DNA of 64,000 nt from Dermatemys mawii (Eukaryota > Chordata > Testudines > Dermatemydidae). The position numbers and the translations under genes were made by a program. A model generated the notes under the pieces. It saw only the letters and a list, made by a program, of their open reading frames with translations. It was not told the origin of the DNA and did no database searches. Within the stretch, counting starts at the first letter, position 1. Each line of letters begins with the position of its first letter. The stretch is from NCBI GenBank assembly GCA_007922305.1, contig ML677364.1:21745326-21809325 (forward strand). Direction: 5' to 3'. This document shows positions 60,891-64,000 of the stretch, in pieces.

Positions 60891-62878
60891 TACTGCCAGG
60901 GCAATCAGTTCCAAAGTTCCTATCAAAGACATCTTTATTATAATAGGGAGCACAAGCACTTTGCAATTATATTCTATTAAATTACATTTAAATTATACCA
61001 TAGGAGTTTCTAAAACTAGCAGAGGTTTTTAGGGAAATGACTCAATAGTGTTTGTGTAGGTTTGATATGAAATCCAAATGAGCTGCCAAATATGTAATTT
61101 TCTATCTTATAAATAACTACAACTTAGTTAATTGCCTTTTCTGGTACTAAAAATGTAAAGGTTATTAGGTTTTGGAGTGTCATTTAATAACATGTTTTCG
61201 CTGCTTATTTGTTTTCTCTGATGTGATTTATGAATGTTAGTATGAAGAAAAAAGTGTGAATGGACATGATTCACTGTATGAGTGCAGGGAGATGCAAATA
61301 GCAGGAGCAACTATCCTATACTGGGAGTAGATAGCTGCAAATTCTATCTGAGGCTCCACTATTTGGTTGCCATTGCTTTTTAGTTTCTCATGTTAAGTGT
61401 TCTTCTTGTTAAATATTTAACTGCCCTTTCTGTTAATGCCCATGCTTTGAAGCAAATGGAAATAATTGACTAATTGTTTTGTTTGATATAGCTGATAGTT
61501 TGCATCTCTTGTATCTGTCTCAGGTTTTTCTATGGCACTCATGAATGTTGCAGGCCTGTTTTTAAGAGACACTTCATTTTCACTTGCCTGACGTAATTAT
61601 AGATTCTCATTTCAGTGCACAGGAATTTACACACATAACTCCCTTCACATTGAATTAAAAGTATTCTGTTGAGATGGAAACAAGGAATGGGCAGATGACT
61701 TAGGTTCGTCTTCTAGTGCTCATCCCTGTGGGTATTCTCTGACGGTTGGAATGCACTCTGGGCGTCTGAGACCCGAAGATTTTTCAGTAGCAGTATCCGT
61801 GCCTGCACCTTATCCTACCTCCTGCTCTAAACTGAGGGCACAAGGGGTGCTACAGACCGACCACCTCTCCAGTTCCTTTCTACCACTTGTGGTCTGAGAG
61901 GGAACCCCTCGGTGTTTGCAGTTTTTTTGCTAGTGTTCCCACTCAAACTTTCTTGTACTGTAATTAGATTTTCTTTTTTCTTAGATACAGTGGATGCCAC
62001 TTGATAGCAACTCTGATATCAACAACTTCCATTTAATAGCAACATTTTGCCAGGAACCAATCCCATCCCATCCCATTGCGGGACTTGCCACTTGTTGAGA
62101 ACTTCTTTTAGAAGAAAGGCCCTGACTGCAGGCAGCTTTGGGAGGCTGGAGCCAGGGAAGGAAGGGCTGGGACATGCGTTCCTTGACTGCAGCCCCTTAA
62201 GCCTTCCTGCACTAAGGGACCACACAGGAGAGGGCTGGTACCAGGCTGGTGCCCCCACTTAAATCACAGGGCTGGAGAATCTGCTGCTATGTGGGGTTTA
62301 AGTAATGCTCAAGTGCTATATTGGCTCTCTGCACAAAGGTGAATTGTACCACTAATGAATAATCTAATTCCATCATCTTTAAAATAAGTCACCCAGTTAA
62401 ACCTGAAGCTAATGATTATTTGATCATTTCTGTTGCTTTTATTTACATGAAAGCATAATAATATACAATGTTATATTAATACAAACAGATTAATTTTGCA
62501 GGAAATTATTAATTGAGATAGCACTGCGTCCTTTCATGATGCTTTGATATTTACACAGACCTAACATTTTAATAACTTCCAAGGATCCAGGCTTAGCCAT
62601 TTTGCATTATTATTCATTTAAAAAACTGATATTTGAAATATTCTTGTAAGCCTTTTGTAGTCTCAGCTAGTATATTTTGCTGAACTACAAAGAACGCTGT
62701 ATAAGTGAGATAAGACTGTGAAATCAGAGAATTACTGTTGTGCAACTTGAGATAATGTTCCTACAACCTACTAATAATGTGGCCGTGAGGTAAAAGGTTT
62801 TGATCAATGTACAATGTGAATTACTGCTAAAAGCCCATACTAGTGTTAAAGAACTCTTCAATTGTGCATTTCTCTTAG

Positions 62879-63004
<126 letters not shown>

Positions 63005-63388
63005 TGATGGGTCAATCCTGTAAACCCCAAATCCTGCATGCAGTGCTTATTCTTCTGAGTAGTCCCATTGGTTTCTAGGAATATTCACTCTGGGAGCAGG
63101 ATTGGGCCCCCAATTTATTTCTAGCATTGGTTAAAAGGGGGTGGGAGGATGAAAATATTGTGACTTTTTCCCCATCAAAATTAAAAATGTATAATTTTTA
63201 AAAATGTCCCACCAATGATCTTTGGCTTTTTTGAGTATGATTCATATACTTCAGTTCCCTGTTGCTGTGAAGCATTTAAAACAAGACAAGACAAAGCTCT
63301 GAAGGACATTCTGGTGTGGGGAGGGACAATATGGCCTAACTTCTTTTCCATCTTTGCTTTCTAGGAAAATATAAAATGGTTTCTAGTT

Positions 63389-63811
63389 AAGGCTAAAATT
63401 TAGTTACAGGTATTTTTAGTAAAAATCATGGACAGGTTATGAGCAATAAACAAAAATTCCCAAGAAATACCCATGACTAAATCTGCTCCCAGGGCCCTGC
63501 TGCTCTGGAGGGCCCTGAGGTGCAGCTGCTCTGGGAGGCACCTGCTCCCACGGTGGGGGCTGACTGCCCTGTCCACCCGCAGTTCCAAGGTCCCTGGGAG
63601 CTGCTCTCCTGACAGCATCCAGGGCCGCTGCTCCAGCTGTCCCCGGGACTGCTGCTCCCCAGACAGTCTCCAGGGCTACCCCCAGGACCGATGCTGCTCG
63701 AGTCAGCCGCTCAAGTTGCTCAAGCTGCAGCTGCGGAAGACAAGAAGGTCATGGAAAGTCATGGAATCCATGACTTCCACAACCTCTGTGACAGAATCGC
63801 AGCTTTACTTA
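63389..63811. mobile_element. MITE with AAGGCT...GTCACAG TIRs, GC-rich core
   Basis: The left end aaggctaaaatttagttacagg pairs imperfectly with the complement of ctctgtgacagaatcgcagcttt at the right. The core is full of cctgctgctctggagggccct-type tracts, giving an open frame at 63473-63814 that I treat as non-coding. It lies 400 bp after NPAS2 exon 4, in the next intron. Confidence 0.75.
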
Positions 63812-64000
63812 TAGTTGATGGGGAATAGTATGTGCTACTGGTGGTGATGGCCTTCTGAGATGTGCACTGAGGATCTAGTTCTATTCCATTGAAATAAAGG
63901 GCAAAACTCCTATTGACTTCAGTGGAACAGGATCAGATCCTGAACTGGTTGACTGATGTCACCAGGCTGTTGGGCTGTGAAGGTCTGTTGCTGGTCTGGT

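Noticed and set aside
63473..63814. 113-codon frame after NPAS2 exon 4
   Set aside because: It lies wholly inside a MITE with GC-rich short repeats and has no NPAS2 similarity.

Overview
This is vertebrate nuclear DNA, most likely from a non-avian sauropsid and probably a turtle. The sequence is AT-rich, intron-dominated and full of interspersed repeats. These include CR1 and L3-like LINEs, MIR-type SINEs, many short DNA transposons with TIRs such as GGGCTTGTCTTCACTA or CAGTGGTTTTCAAC, an RTE-like LINE, a Ty3/gypsy scrap and Penelope-like fragments with CTGATGAAGTGGG / GAAAGCTTATGC cores. I recognise several of these short repeats as turtle-type families from memory. The species assignment is inference.

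The only host gene I can support is the 5' coding part of NPAS2, on the + strand in the right-hand quarter. NPAS2 is the CLOCK-like bHLH-PAS transcription factor. Four coding exons are visible: 48026-48057 (start codon and first 11 residues, codon 11 split), 54287-54435 (bHLH), 60333-60424 (linker into PAS-A) and 62879-62968 (start of PAS-A). Each has canonical AG/GT borders and the phases join correctly. Together they encode about residues 1-121, and the gene continues past base 64000. An acceptor at 48001-48003 shows that the start-codon exon is preceded by an upstream non-coding exon. I could not find that exon or a CpG-rich promoter in 1-48000, so most of that stretch is probably NPAS2 intron 1 or 5' flank.

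Layout: 1-2530 is AT-rich DNA with one multi-hairpin DNA transposon. 2532-6668 is a near full-length but dead CR1 LINE. 6669-30500 is ordinary non-coding DNA with old repeats, an L3-like LINE remnant, short MITEs, simple repeats and a gypsy protease fragment. 30500-48000 holds a Penelope-like inverted repeat, several MITEs, and LTR-like and composite repeats. 48000-64000 holds the NPAS2 exons. Their introns carry an RTE-like LINE with a Penelope-like insert, nested SINE/MITE insertions, hAT-type elements and a direct repeat pair that flanks exons.

Most short open frames in the window are chance frames or parts of repeats. No tRNA, rRNA, CRISPR or prokaryotic feature was seen. I did not find a clearly new biological system. 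The most interesting items are the multi-hairpin transposon, the hammerhead-like cores in the Penelope-like repeats, the clean nested insertion with a 12-bp target duplication, a strong isolated hairpin at 44305-44389, and a possible phase-compatible cryptic exon in NPAS2 intron.
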